Assembly (NCBI GenBank): GCA_937901145.1 | Contig: CALCHE010000123.1 | Coordinates: forward strand, 1-13,676 | Direction: 5' to 3' | DNA: 13,676 bases | Source: an uncultured Clostridia bacterium | Lineage (GTDB): Bacteria > Bacillota > Clostridia > Oscillospirales > Acutalibacteraceae | In this document: piece by piece, positions 6,738 to 13,214 of the stretch | Layout: the number at the start of each line of letters is the position of its first letter | Position numbering within the stretch: the stretch's first letter is position 1 | Notes under the pieces: model-generated | Database searches by the model: none | What the model saw: the letters and a program-made list of their open reading frames with translations, nothing else | What the model was told of the DNA's origin: nothing | Made by a program: the position numbers and the translations under genes

Positions 6738-8041
6738 CACGTAAAAAAAGATTAGAAAAAGGTCTTGCCGCCTCTACTGTAACAGGCGGAGACAGAATAC
6801 GCCGTAAATTCAGATATGTTGACCGTGCCTTTATTCTTACTATGCTCACGGTCTTTCAGCTCGTTTCATTTATCCCTGTGGTTTTCAGTGACGGAAAGGT
6901 ATATTTCGGTATACTTCTGCAGCTGCTCTTTTACATTTCCTTTGAATGGTTTTATGTGGGAGTAATGCGTATTTTCGTCAAAAAAGTAAACTTCGAGCTG
7001 GAGTTCATCGCATTTTTCCTCAGCGGTATCGGACTGTGTCTGACCGCGAGTGTAAATAAGGACAGTATGCTTAAACAGCTTATCACTGTTCTGGCAGGTA
7101 TTCTGATTTATGACATACTGCTCTGGTATCTGCAGGACATAAAAAGAGTTATGTTCGTCAGAACACCTCTGGCAGTTTTCGCTCTTTTGTTCCTGGGTGC
7201 ATCCTTCCTTTACATCCGTATGTTCGTCGGACAGATAAACGGTGCATACAACTGGCTTTCCTTCGGAGGCTTTTCACTGCAGCCCTCGGAATTCGTAAAA
7301 ATAGCCTTCGTTTTCGTCGGTGCCGCATCTCTTGACAAGCTCCTTTCATCGAAAAATATATATCTGTTCATCATTTTTGCTATGGGATGTATAGGTGTGC
7401 TTTTCCTTATGAAGGATTTCGGTACCGCACTCATATTCTTTTTCACCTTCATCGTTATTTCCTTTATGCGCTCAGGTGACCTGAGAACTATCGTTTTTAT
7501 CTGTGCCATCGCACTTTTAGGTGCTTTGCTTATCATTTATTTCCGTCCTCACGTAGCGGCGAGATTCGCCTCCTACCGTCACATATGGGAGGACATTTAC
7601 GGCAGAGGCTATCAGCAGACACGAGTTCTCATCTATTCCGTCAGCGGCGGTCTCTTCGGTGTAGGCGTAGGTAACGGCTGTCTGAGAAATGTTTATGCCA
7701 GCACCACGGACCTGGTTTTCGGTATGATATGTGAGGAGCTTGGTATTTTCATCGGCATCATCATCGTGGTCGCCTTTGCTTCCATAGCTATTTATGCCAT
7801 GATTTCCTCACGCAGTGCTCCCTCTACCTTCTATTCCATTTCTGCCTGCTCAGCGGCGGCTATGATACTTTTCCAGACCTGTCTTAATATTTTCGGCATC
7901 ACGGATCTTCTGCCGCTTACAGGTGTCACTCTTCCCTTCATAAGTCAGGGCGGCTCAAGTATGATATGCACCTGGGCTCTTTTCGCCTTCATCAAGGCGG
8001 CAGATGTCAGAGCATATCCGAAAATTTACAAAACCAATTAA
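6734..8041 (+). CDS. FtsW/RodA/SpoVE-family peptidoglycan polymerase (SEDS protein)
   Basis: A polytopic inner-membrane glycosyltransferase that polymerises lipid II, working with a class B PBP. The 435 residues hold many hydrophobic segments from residue 33 onward. Family blocks: NWLSFGGFSLQPSEFVK (QPSEF 183-187), DFGTAL (from 228), GYQQTRVLIYSVSGGLFGVGVGNG, TTDLVFGMICEELG with the presumed catalytic Asp326, and LPLTGVTLPFISQGGSS (ISQGGSS 403-409, normally ISYGGSS). The ATG overlaps the FHA stop (ATGA), with AAGGAGG at 6720-6726, so the two genes are translationally coupled. The N terminus carries a basic cytoplasmic tail of about 30 residues with STVTGGD. The sequence does not settle elongation (RodA), division (FtsW) or sporulation (SpoVE); the partner gene order favours a RodA/PbpA-like pair. 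Confidence 0.93.
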   Translation: MTRKKRLEKGLAASTVTGGDRIRRKFRYVDRAFILTMLTVFQLVSFIPVVFSDGKVYFGILLQLLFYISFEWFYVGVMRIFVKKVNFELEFIAFFLSGIGLCLTASVNKDSMLKQLITVLAGILIYDILLWYLQDIKRVMFVRTPLAVFALLFLGASFLYIRMFVGQINGAYNWLSFGGFSLQPSEFVKIAFVFVGAASLDKLLSSKNIYLFIIFAMGCIGVLFLMKDFGTALIFFFTFIVISFMRSGDLRTIVFICAIALLGALLIIYFRPHVAARFASYRHIWEDIYGRGYQQTRVLIYSVSGGLFGVGVGNGCLRNVYASTTDLVFGMICEELGIFIGIIIVVAFASIAIYAMISSRSAPSTFYSISACSAAAMILFQTCLNIFGITDLLPLTGVTLPFISQGGSSMICTWALFAFIKAADVRAYPKIYKTN

Positions 8042-8054
8042 GGAGGAAAGCGTT

Positions 8055-9437
8055 TTGCGTACTATAACCAAAAGAACATATATAGTAGTTTTTCTGGTCC
8101 TGGCATTCTTCGCAGGACTGGGTCTGATGCTCTACTCCTTTTACACCAACGGAGGAACATGGGCATCCAACAGAGCAAACAGTCACATTTATTCAGGCGG
8201 TGAGCTTACTGTGGCAGGCACCATCTACGACCGTAACGGTGAGGCTCTCGTTTCCACCAACAGAAACGAAAGAGTATACCACGAGGATAAAAATACCCGA
8301 CTCGGTACTCTTCACGTCATCGGTGACTCTCAGGGCTTCATCTCCACAGGTATACAGACTCTTTACCGGGCAGAGCTTATCGGCTACAACTTCATCGACG
8401 GCATCTACAAAACTATCTCCTCTGACGAAGGCTGTGACATAAAGCTGACCATAGACGCCGACATTTCTGCCGCTGCCTATAAGGCTATGAACGGCAATAA
8501 GGGTACGGTTCTGGTCTACAACTACAAAACAGGTGAGGTAGTCTGTATGGTGTCTGCTCCCACCTACGATGTATACAATAAGCCTACGGACATCGACACA
8601 AATACAAGCGGAAAATACGACGGAATCTATATTAACCGTGCACTGACAGGTGTTTTCACTCCCGGCTCTACCTTCAAGGTAGTAACGGCTGTCTGCGCCA
8701 TAGAAAACATCCCCGACATATATGAGAGAACCTTTACCTGTAAGGGTAAATATACCACCGGTAAGGGCAAGGGAAACGGTGATGTTATCTGTAACGGCAC
8801 TCACGGCAAGGTAAACTTCGAGCGTGCTCTCAATGTTTCCTGTAACAGTGTTTTCGCTCAGCTGGCCATCGAGCTCGGAGCTGATAAACTGACTCAGACC
8901 GTAAGGGACCTGGGCTTCGGTAAAAGCATCTCTTTAGGCAAGGTAAACACCGTAAAAAGTACCTTCAGCCTTTCGGGAAGCACGAACCTGGACATCGGCT
9001 GGGCAGGCATCGGTCAGTACACTACTCTCGTCAATCCCTGTCAGATGCTTATGTTTATGGGAGCCATAGCAAACGAAGGTCAGGCCATAACCCCCTACAT
9101 CGTTTCAAGCCCCTCCGATCTTCTTTCGTCAGTAACCTCTCCCGTTTCATCTAATATAACCTTAAGCACCGAAACGGCAAACAAGGTAAGAAAGCTTCTT
9201 CGCAGTAATGTAAAAAATTACTACGGAGACAGCAAATTCCCGGGACTTCAGATGTGTGGCAAAACAGGCTCTGCTGAGGTATCCAACGGAAAAAGTCACG
9301 CCTGGTTCACAGGCTTTTCCGCTAAAGACGATCTTCCCTATGCCATCGTCGTCTGTCTGGAAAACGGCGGTCTCGGCTACACTCACGCTATACCTGTAGC
9401 TAACAAGGTTATGCAGGCTGTAGCTAAAGCAAACTGA
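8055..9437 (+). CDS. Class B penicillin-binding protein (PbpA/PBP2-like transpeptidase)
   Basis: A D,D-transpeptidase that cross-links peptidoglycan outside the membrane. The start is TTG at 8055: AGGAGG at 8041-8046 is correctly spaced, and an ATG at 8004 would lie inside the previous gene. The 460-residue protein has a short cytoplasmic end, one membrane anchor (about residues 9-28, YIVVFLVLAFFAGLGLML), a short N-terminal non-catalytic module (GTIYDRNGEALV), and the three transpeptidase motifs: S205-T-F-K208, S262-C-N264 and K403-T-G405. There is no glycosyltransferase domain and no PASTA repeat. The ribosome site begins at the last base of the SEDS stop, so it is co-translated with its polymerase partner. 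Beta-lactam binding at Ser205 is expected from the family. Confidence 0.92.
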   Translation: MRTITKRTYIVVFLVLAFFAGLGLMLYSFYTNGGTWASNRANSHIYSGGELTVAGTIYDRNGEALVSTNRNERVYHEDKNTRLGTLHVIGDSQGFISTGIQTLYRAELIGYNFIDGIYKTISSDEGCDIKLTIDADISAAAYKAMNGNKGTVLVYNYKTGEVVCMVSAPTYDVYNKPTDIDTNTSGKYDGIYINRALTGVFTPGSTFKVVTAVCAIENIPDIYERTFTCKGKYTTGKGKGNGDVICNGTHGKVNFERALNVSCNSVFAQLAIELGADKLTQTVRDLGFGKSISLGKVNTVKSTFSLSGSTNLDIGWAGIGQYTTLVNPCQMLMFMGAIANEGQAITPYIVSSPSDLLSSVTSPVSSNITLSTETANKVRKLLRSNVKNYYGDSKFPGLQMCGKTGSAEVSNGKSHAWFTGFSAKDDLPYAIVVCLENGGLGYTHAIPVANKVMQAVAKAN

Positions 9438-9446
9438 ACAAGTAAT

Positions 9447-9494
9447 AAACCATTGTAACCGCGAGCCGAAACGGATACAATGGTTTGATTTTTA
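9447..9494 (+). terminator. Intrinsic terminator of the cell-wall operon
   Basis: A perfect 11-pair stem (AAACCATTGTA 9447-9457 with TACAATGGTTT 9476-9486) whose 18-base loop contains a further CCG/CGG pairing. It is followed by GATTTTTATA and begins 10 bases after the PBP stop. Confidence 0.85.
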
Positions 9495-9513
9495 TAAAAC
9501 CTATAGGTATCGG

Positions 9514-9541
9514 TCACCCACCTCTGCGGCGGGTGATTTTT
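9514..9541 (+). terminator. Second terminator-like hairpin
   Basis: TCACCCACC (9514-9522) pairs with GGCGGGTGA (9528-9536), with one A-C mismatch and a 5-base loop. The stem is GC-rich and followed by TTTTT. It could be a back-up terminator or one of the palindromic units filling this gap. Confidence 0.5.
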
Positions 9542-9623
9542 ACATAAAAAACATAAAGGTTTCTGAACTATAAATGTTTTTGTAGCAGTTTGCTGTTTGT
9601 GTTTAAATGAAACATTCAGAGTC

Positions 9624-9650
9624 GGAACGGTCAAGACCGTTCCCTACAGG
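9624..9650. repeat. Palindromic unit A
   Basis: Nine-base arms GGAACGGTC (9624-9632) and GACCGTTCC (9635-9643) around an AA loop, followed by CTACAGG. It has the same architecture as the unit at 9749-9774: 9+2+9, AA loop, GGA/TCC outer pairs and a CTAC tail. Confidence 0.7.
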
Positions 9651-9668
9651 AATTCGCCTGTCTTTTTT
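9646..9668 (+). terminator. Short T-tailed hairpin
   Basis: ACAGG (9646-9650) pairs with CCTGT (9657-9661), followed by CTTTTTT. It overlaps the tail of the preceding palindrome. It is small for a terminator and has no gene directly upstream. Confidence 0.3.
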
Positions 9669-9699
9669 AGCGGAGCGAAAAATCTTTTGTGCGAGCGGC

Positions 9700-9730
9700 C
9701 GACCGATGGTCGCCACTACGGTTTACCGTA
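9700..9730. repeat. Palindromic unit B with adjoining small palindrome
   Basis: CGACC (9700-9704) and GGTCG (9708-9712) around GAT, followed by CCACTACGG, a tail like those of the neighbouring units. The TACGGT of this tail (9717-9722) itself pairs with ACCGTA (9725-9730). Confidence 0.5.
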
Positions 9731-9748
9731 AGATGGCGGTAATTTAGC

Positions 9749-9774
9749 GGACACGGCAAGCCGTGTCCCTACGG
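9749..9774. repeat. Palindromic unit C
   Basis: Nine-base arms GGACACGGC (9749-9757) and GCCGTGTCC (9760-9768) around an AA loop, followed by CTACGG. Compared with unit A, four of nine stem positions differ and every change is matched on the other arm. Confidence 0.7.
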
Positions 9775-9831
9775 AAAAGTATCCTTAAAAGAAGCGGTGT
9801 ATCGTTTCTTTTTTCCGAAAATTCACCCGCA

Positions 9832-9863
9832 ATTCTGCGTTCTGCATTCTGAATTCTGCATTC
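9832..9863. repeat. Tandem 7-bp repeat (ATTCTGC type), left copy
   Basis: Consecutive units ATTCTGC, GTTCTGC, ATTCTGA, ATTCTGC and a partial ATTC. The same heptamer appears inverted at 12374-12401, beyond the other end of the glycosidase gene, and again in this orientation at 12582-12599. Confidence 0.8.
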
Positions 9864-9903
9864 AAAAACCACCGTATCGGCACTTAAGTCCTTTACGGTG
9901 GTT
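9862..9903 (-). terminator. Intrinsic terminator of the GH95 gene
   Basis: A perfect 10-pair stem, AACCACCGTA (9867-9876) with TACGGTGGTT (9894-9903). Read on the minus strand it comes 6 bases after the glycosidase stop and is followed by a run of T. The loop contains the small palindrome ACTTAAGT. Confidence 0.8.
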
Positions 9904-9909
9904 AAATTT

Positions 9910-12327
9910 TTAACTTAAAGAATATGTCTTGCCCTTCTCTGTCATAAAGAAGGTTACGCCGTTTTCGAAGGCTGTTTCGATTTCCTTACCCTCTTCATCG
10001 TAAACAAGCATAATTTTTCCGTCGTATTTAAGAGAACATTTTCCGCCCTCATTTGATTTTACCGTAGCGGATTTAAGCTTATCGTTCTCCCATTTTATAC
10101 CGACCTCGAAATTGCCTCTTGCCATAAGACCCTTGATTTCACCCTCGTGCCATGAGGTGGGAAGTGCAGGTAAAAGTGCGATATAAGCACCGTGACTCTG
10201 CACGAGCATTTCACACACACCTGCCGTGAAGCCGAAGTTGCCGTCAATCTGGAAGGGAGGATGAGTGCCGAAAAGATTTTTCAGTATAGCGCCCTTCATA
10301 ATATTTTCCACGATAAGATTACATTTGTCACCCTCACCCAGACGTGCATAGGACAGAAGACGGATAGCCAGACCCCAGCCTGTGCTCTTGTATCCTCGGT
10401 CATCGAGAGTAGTAAGTGCCGCCTTTTTAAGTGCTTCGTCGTCAGGAGAAACCTGACTGAAGGGATAGAGAGAAAGAAGATGTGAAATATGACGGTGCTT
10501 TCTCTGAACATTCTTTGTTCTGTAGCCTCGCATAAAGAAGCTGTCCTCGTCATACCATTCCTTTATCTGACCCCATTTACCTATATGAAGCGGCTTAAGA
10601 CAGGTTATCTGCTTTTCTACTGTGCTGATAATTTCTCTGTTAACTGCATCGCCGAAGCCCTTCTCTGTCAGTTCCTTGGCAGCGTGAAGCACATCGGCAT
10701 AAAGATTATATACTATGCACTGATCGTATGTATTACCCGCAGCTACAGGTCCGTGCTCAGGTGAATAGCCGGGAGAAACGACCAGACGACCGCTGTTTTT
10801 ATCCTCGATAAGAAGCTGTGTCCACATAAGAGCACATTCCTCCATAGCGGGATAAATGTCATTTTTCAGTTTTTCGATGTCAAGAGTGAAACGGTAATAA
10901 TCGTACATTCCCTGTAATGCCCATGCACCGTTGGTGGGTGCCCAGCCCCACTCCCACTGTGAGCCCATGCCCACATAGCCGAGAGGAGTTATCATGGTGT
11001 GGAACATAAAGCCTGTGGGCTTTTCATAGTCGGGAGTGCCGTCGGCTTTATCTTCGCCTATACCGAGACTTCTGTTAGCCACGATTCTGCCGGGCTTTTT
11101 AAGAGAATTGACAAAGTCGATATAGGGAAGTGCTGTCTCCGCCAGATTAGCCACATAAGCCGGCCAGTAGTTCATCTGTACATTTACATTGAAATGATAG
11201 TCGCAGCACCAGGCGGGATTGTTTTTGGCGTTCCAGATGCCCTGTAAGTTAGCAGGAAGGGATCCGTCCCGTGATGAAGCTATGAGCAGATATCTGCCGT
11301 ACTGGAAGAGAGTGGTGATAAGATTTCTTTTGTTCTCACCCTTTTTACTGAAGCGTTTAAGCATAAAGTCAGTAGTAACAGCTGCTTCCTCCTGACCCAG
11401 AGAGAAGGATACACGGTTATAAAGCTCTGTGTAATCCTTTATGTGCGCTCTGTAAAGCTCGCCGAAGGTCTTTTCCGAAGCTTTCATTACTGTTTCCCTG
11501 GCTGTCTGCAGAGGATCCGTATCACTGAAAAAGTTCGGATAATCATTTACATAGTTTGTGGCAAGACTCATTATTACCACCGCTTCAGTAGCATTCTTTA
11601 CCACGATACGGTCTTCTCTGACTTCGATGTCACCGTCACTCGTAATCTTTACGAAGCCGCCGTATTTCATACCGTTGGCGTCCTCTCCGTCCTTGCCTTC
11701 GAGACCGATGTTAGCCTTTACTGTACCGAAAAGAGAAAGTCCGTCCTCCTCCGCCTTTACGGTACCCTTCTGCTCGGAAACCACATAGGACTCGAAACCG
11801 AAGGTGGGATTTTCCGTGCTTTCCTCGTCTGTGCTGTCACACTGAAATCTGGCTACAAACACATTATCGGGATAAGATACGAAGTAGTGACGGGTATAAG
11901 AAACCTTTTCTACCTTATAGGACACCATAGCAGAAGCTGTGTCGAGGTCAAGATCGCGCACATACTTGTCGGCACTTTCGGCTCCGTCGAAATTAAAGTA
12001 GAGATTACCGAAGGACTGATATGCACCGAAGCCTGTCATATCTCCCTGTAAATTTTTCATCTTTGCTGTAGCGGTTTTATTATCTCCTGCCGCTAAAAGA
12101 GCCTGGATTTCTCTGTATGCCTCGCCCTTGTCTTTCTTTCCTGTTCCGCCGTCGAAGCCCGGTACAGTCAAACCGCCCGACCATAATGTCTTTTCATTGA
12201 AGTGGATGAGCTCGGTTTTTATACCGCCGAAAACCTTGGTACCGATTTTACCGTTACCCAAAGGAAGAGCTTCGTTTTCCCATCCGTAATAGCTCATATG
12301 AGCAGGTTCTTTATAGCATAAATACAT
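9910..12327 (-). CDS. Glycoside hydrolase family 95 (alpha-L-fucosidase type)
   Basis: An 805-residue protein of usual length for the family, which removes alpha-1,2-linked L-fucose (some members act on L-galactose) by an inverting mechanism. The start at 12327 has AGAGGTG just upstream and gives the expected N terminus (EPA...WENEALPLGNGKIGTKVFGG). Layout: N-terminal beta-sandwich to about 260, alpha/alpha barrel to about 700, then a short C-terminal beta domain. Catalytic candidates in family order: Asn380 and Asn382 (FNVNVQMNYWPAY), general acid Glu524 (GYSPEHG) and Asp695 (FQIDGNFGFTAG). It has no signal peptide, anchor or dockerin, so it should act in the cytoplasm on imported oligosaccharides. 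It stands alone: no transporter, fucose-pathway gene or regulator is nearby. Its own promoter and terminator are visible, and inverted 7-bp repeats flank it. Substrate is inferred from family only. Confidence 0.93.
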   Translation of the reverse strand: MYLCYKEPAHMSYYGWENEALPLGNGKIGTKVFGGIKTELIHFNEKTLWSGGLTVPGFDGGTGKKDKGEAYREIQALLAAGDNKTATAKMKNLQGDMTGFGAYQSFGNLYFNFDGAESADKYVRDLDLDTASAMVSYKVEKVSYTRHYFVSYPDNVFVARFQCDSTDEESTENPTFGFESYVVSEQKGTVKAEEDGLSLFGTVKANIGLEGKDGEDANGMKYGGFVKITSDGDIEVREDRIVVKNATEAVVIMSLATNYVNDYPNFFSDTDPLQTARETVMKASEKTFGELYRAHIKDYTELYNRVSFSLGQEEAAVTTDFMLKRFSKKGENKRNLITTLFQYGRYLLIASSRDGSLPANLQGIWNAKNNPAWCCDYHFNVNVQMNYWPAYVANLAETALPYIDFVNSLKKPGRIVANRSLGIGEDKADGTPDYEKPTGFMFHTMITPLGYVGMGSQWEWGWAPTNGAWALQGMYDYYRFTLDIEKLKNDIYPAMEECALMWTQLLIEDKNSGRLVVSPGYSPEHGPVAAGNTYDQCIVYNLYADVLHAAKELTEKGFGDAVNREIISTVEKQITCLKPLHIGKWGQIKEWYDEDSFFMRGYRTKNVQRKHRHISHLLSLYPFSQVSPDDEALKKAALTTLDDRGYKSTGWGLAIRLLSYARLGEGDKCNLIVENIMKGAILKNLFGTHPPFQIDGNFGFTAGVCEMLVQSHGAYIALLPALPTSWHEGEIKGLMARGNFEVGIKWENDKLKSATVKSNEGGKCSLKYDGKIMLVYDEEGKEIETAFENGVTFFMTEKGKTYSLS

Positions 12328-12345
12328 GGTAGCACCTCTTTATCT

Positions 12346-12368
12346 CTGCGGAACGAAAGTTCCCGCAG
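12346..12368 (-). other. Hairpin in the GH95 leader
   Basis: CTGCGG+AAC (12346-12354) pairs with GTT+C+CCGCAG (12359-12368): nine pairs, one bulged base, 4-base loop. In the minus-strand transcript it lies between the predicted start near 12414 and the ribosome site at 12333-12340. There is no T-run, so it is not a terminator; it could affect stability or translation. Confidence 0.5.
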
Positions 12369-12373
12369 TAAAC

Positions 12374-12401
12374 GCATAATGCAGAATGCAAAATGCAAAA
12401 T
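12374..12401. repeat. Tandem 7-bp repeat, inverted right copy
   Basis: Units GCATAAT, GCAGAAT, GCAAAAT, GCAAAAT: the complement of the ATTCTGC-type heptamers at 9832-9863. It lies in the predicted 5' leader of the glycosidase. Confidence 0.75.
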
Positions 12402-12420
12402 TACGGGTCACTCCGTTCCG

Positions 12421-12449
12421 ATTATATCCGTATAAAACTATTCTGTGAA
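12421..12449 (-). promoter_or_regulatory. Promoter of the GH95 gene
   Basis: On the minus strand, TTCACA (12449-12444), a 17-base spacer and a perfect TATAAT (12426-12421). The transcript should start near 12414, giving a leader of about 87 bases that contains the heptamer repeat and the hairpin. Confidence 0.65.
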
Positions 12450-12700
12450 TTTATCTTTTCCCCGCCAATGTAAAAAGCTGTTATAATCTGCTCTTTACCT
12501 GTTACTGCCTGACCGGTTTTTGCGGAGAAAAGAATAAATAATATGATATGATAAATCCTCGACCACAAGTCTGCACTCTTCCTTTTGCATTCTGCATTCA
12601 ATGTGGCTCTGATTATTATAGCTTTTTTCCCTTATGTATGTCAACCTTAATGAAAAAAATATATAATATATATAATAAAACGTACGAAAAAAATTGATTT
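12450..12700. other. Divergent intergenic stretch without a gene
   Basis: Between the two diverging promoters I see no credible coding sequence. A short minus-strand frame at 12495-12722 overlaps the plus-strand promoter and the heptamer repeat and is composed of low-complexity AT-rich codons. The right part (12630-12700) is very AT-rich, with alternating TA runs, as is usual upstream of a strong promoter. Confidence 0.55.
12582..12599. repeat. Third copy of the 7-bp repeat
   Basis: CTTTTGC, ATTCTGC and a partial ATTC, in the same orientation as the copy at 9832-9863. Confidence 0.6.
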
Positions 12701-12729
12701 TTGAAATAAACTGTGTTATCATATATTAT
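12701..12729 (+). promoter_or_regulatory. Promoter of the DUF1934-argS unit
   Basis: TTGAAA (12701-12706), a 17-base spacer and TATTAT (12724-12729), with AT-rich DNA upstream. The expected start near 12736 leaves about 29 bases of leader. No T-box (tRNA-sensing) leader can fit in this space, so argS here seems not to be T-box controlled from this promoter. Confidence 0.7.
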
Positions 12730-12764
12730 GTATATTTATAATTCAGACGAGAAAGGCTAATCAG

Positions 12765-13214
12765 ATGAAAGAAGATTATCTCGTAACCGTCGTAACCCGA
12801 CAGGAAATCGAGGGAGAAAGGGATCTTTTGGAGGTCACTACCCACGGTCACTTAGAGGGAGAGGATGACAGTTACACCCTTATATACACCGAGCAGGAGG
12901 AGGACGGCTCCGAAAGCACCACAAAGCTTCAGATAAAAAAAGACTCCTCGGTTACGGTAAACCGCGAAGGCAGTATTGCCACCTATATGATCATCGAAAA
13001 AGATGTCAGAAATCTTTCCCACCACGTTACACCCTACGGCAGCTTTTCAATGGGTGTGTGCGGAAAAGAAATTATATCAGAAATGACCGACGAAGGAGCG
13101 AATCTCCGATTCAGTTATGCCACGGATATTGAAAACAATCCTCTGGGCGTCATTGAATTCGATATAACAGCCAGAAAAAAAGCCAAATTCAGAAACGAAC
13201 AGGAGGAACTTTAA
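12765..13214 (+). CDS. DUF1934 domain protein (YwiB-like)
   Basis: A 149-residue soluble protein of unknown biochemical function. It covers the whole DUF1934 family length, a predicted small beta-barrel of calycin type. Family-like elements are alternating beta strands: YLVTVVTRQEI at the start, DSYTLIYTEQEEDG, TTKLQIKKDSSVTVNREGS, then NLSHHVTPYGSFSMGV and FDITARKK at the end. The start follows GAAAGG at 12751-12756. The stop shares a base with the argS start (TAATG), and the argS ribosome site AGGAGG lies inside this gene's last codons, so the two are translationally coupled. B. subtilis ywiB likewise sits beside argS, supporting the family call. A role linked to translation is only guilt by association. 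Confidence 0.87.
   Translation: MKEDYLVTVVTRQEIEGERDLLEVTTHGHLEGEDDSYTLIYTEQEEDGSESTTKLQIKKDSSVTVNREGSIATYMIIEKDVRNLSHHVTPYGSFSMGVCGKEIISEMTDEGANLRFSYATDIENNPLGVIEFDITARKKAKFRNEQEEL

Larger units (their letters stand above)
9438..9909. other. Palindrome-rich intergenic region between converging genes
   Basis: This 470-base gap has no credible gene. It holds the PBP-side terminator, a second T-tailed hairpin, a weak AT stem (AAAAACAT 9547-9554 with ATGTTTTT 9574-9581), four compact GC-rich palindromes between 9624 and 9768, a 7-bp tandem repeat and the terminator of the minus-strand glycosidase. TTTAGCGGA occurs twice (9666-9674 and 9743-9751). Short frames here cross these hairpins and have no ribosome sites. 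Confidence 0.7.

Noticed and set aside
8193..8804. Minus-strand reading frame (203 codons) inside the PBP gene
   Set aside because: Shadow of a gene with all three transpeptidase motifs; no start signal.
9620..9780. CRISPR array or retron-like RNA in the palindrome cluster
   Set aside because: Units are not identical, spacing is irregular, and no cas or reverse-transcriptase gene is present.
11443..12051. Plus-strand reading frame (202 codons) inside the GH95 gene
   Set aside because: Antisense to conserved GH95 sequence, no ribosome site and no recognisable domain.
12482..12487. Perfect TATAAT on the plus strand as a promoter
   Set aside because: No acceptable -35 box at 16-18 bases upstream; the promoter at 12701-12729 is far better placed.
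12495..12722. Small minus-strand frame in the divergent intergenic region, considered as a small membrane protein or toxin
   Set aside because: It overlaps the DUF1934 promoter and a heptamer repeat, has no ribosome site, and its hydrophobic look comes from AT-rich codons.
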